Made by a program: the position numbers and the translations under genes | The notes under the pieces: model-generated | Databases searched by the model: none | The model's input: the letters and a program-made list of their open reading frames with translations, nothing else | What the model was told of the DNA's origin: nothing | Shown here: piece after piece, positions 5,807 through 5,853 of the stretch | Layout of the letters: each line of letters begins with the position of its first letter | Position numbering within the stretch: position 1 is the first letter of the stretch | Source: Hyphomicrobiales bacterium | Lineage (GTDB): Bacteria; Pseudomonadota; Alphaproteobacteria; Rhodobacterales; Rhodobacteraceae | Assembly: GCA_003558415.1 (NCBI GenBank) | Contig: PWLT01000155.1 | Coordinates: 1 to 5,853, forward strand | Length of the DNA stretch: 5,853 nt | Reading direction: 5' to 3'

Positions 5807-5828
5807 CCGCAGGTCCGGAAACCTGCGG
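5807..5828 (-). promoter_or_regulatory. perfect 8-bp hairpin in the rpsO leader
   Basis: CCGCAGGT at 5807-5814 pairs with ACCTGCGG at 5821-5828 around a 6-base loop, 67-88 bases before the rpsO start. No T-run follows on the minus strand, so it is not a standard terminator of an upstream gene. S15 is known to repress its own mRNA by binding structured leaders in several bacterial groups, and this stem is placed for such a role. The S15-binding features themselves were not identified. It could also be the end of an upstream gene (often truB) lying outside the window. Confidence 0.35.
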
Positions 5829-5836
5829 ATGGGTGC

Positions 5837-5842
5837 GTATAG
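5837..5842 (-). promoter_or_regulatory. possible -10 box of an rpsO promoter
   Basis: The minus strand reads CTATAC here, a common shape for a -10 box. Transcription would begin a few bases later, so the hairpin at 5807-5828 would lie at the very 5' end of the mRNA. The matching -35 box would fall outside the window, so the call cannot be completed. Confidence 0.2.
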
Positions 5843-5853
5843 GAGAATTCGCC

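Noticed and set aside
5741..5853. C-terminus of truB at the right edge
   Set aside because: All three minus-strand frames were read and none gives a recognisable TruB ending, so any such gene must end outside the window.

Overview
The window is high-G+C bacterial chromosome, most likely from an alphaproteobacterium of the Rhodobacterales (Rhodobacter/Paracoccus/Roseobacter relatives). The main clue is the polynucleotide phosphorylase, whose wording from the N-terminus through the linker ([22 protein letters not shown]) to the KH/S1 end is what I recall from that order. The S15 protein, the ThiQ-like ATPase and a small conserved-looking unknown protein fit the same origin. This placement rests on remembered family wording, not on a search.

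Layout from left to right: (1) 1-393, plus strand, the 3' end of a ThiQ-type ABC ATPase gene cut by the window edge. (2) 394-684, a gene-free stretch between convergent genes, dense in GC-rich hairpins. (3) 685-1569, minus strand, a lipid A-type (HX4E) acyltransferase. (4) 1570-1771, a spacer holding a long imperfect stem-loop just after the next gene's stop. (5) 1772-2116, minus strand, a 114-residue protein of unknown function. (6) 2117-2235, a divergent promoter region. (7) 2236-3120, plus strand, a membrane-anchored alpha/beta hydrolase of the Bem46/ABHD13 kind. (8) 3136-5256, minus strand, pnp. (9) 5257-5470, the rpsO-pnp spacer with a strong hairpin directly after rpsO. (10) 5471-5740, minus strand, rpsO. 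(11) 5741-5853, the rpsO leader with a perfect 8-bp hairpin.

rpsO and pnp form the classic ribosome/RNA-decay pair found next to each other in many bacteria. In Escherichia coli the two are linked by a partial terminator and by RNase processing of the pnp leader. The hairpins here suggest a similar arrangement, but that is inference. The remaining genes (thiamine uptake, lipid acylation, hydrolase, unknown) are single transcription units and do not make an obvious pathway.

I found no mobile element, CRISPR array, tRNA or rRNA, and no convincing novel multi-gene system. The items most worth a second look are the hairpin cluster between thiQ and the acyltransferase gene, a terminator-like hairpin lying inside the last codons of the hydrolase gene, the putative S15 leader structure, and the uncharacterised 114-residue protein.
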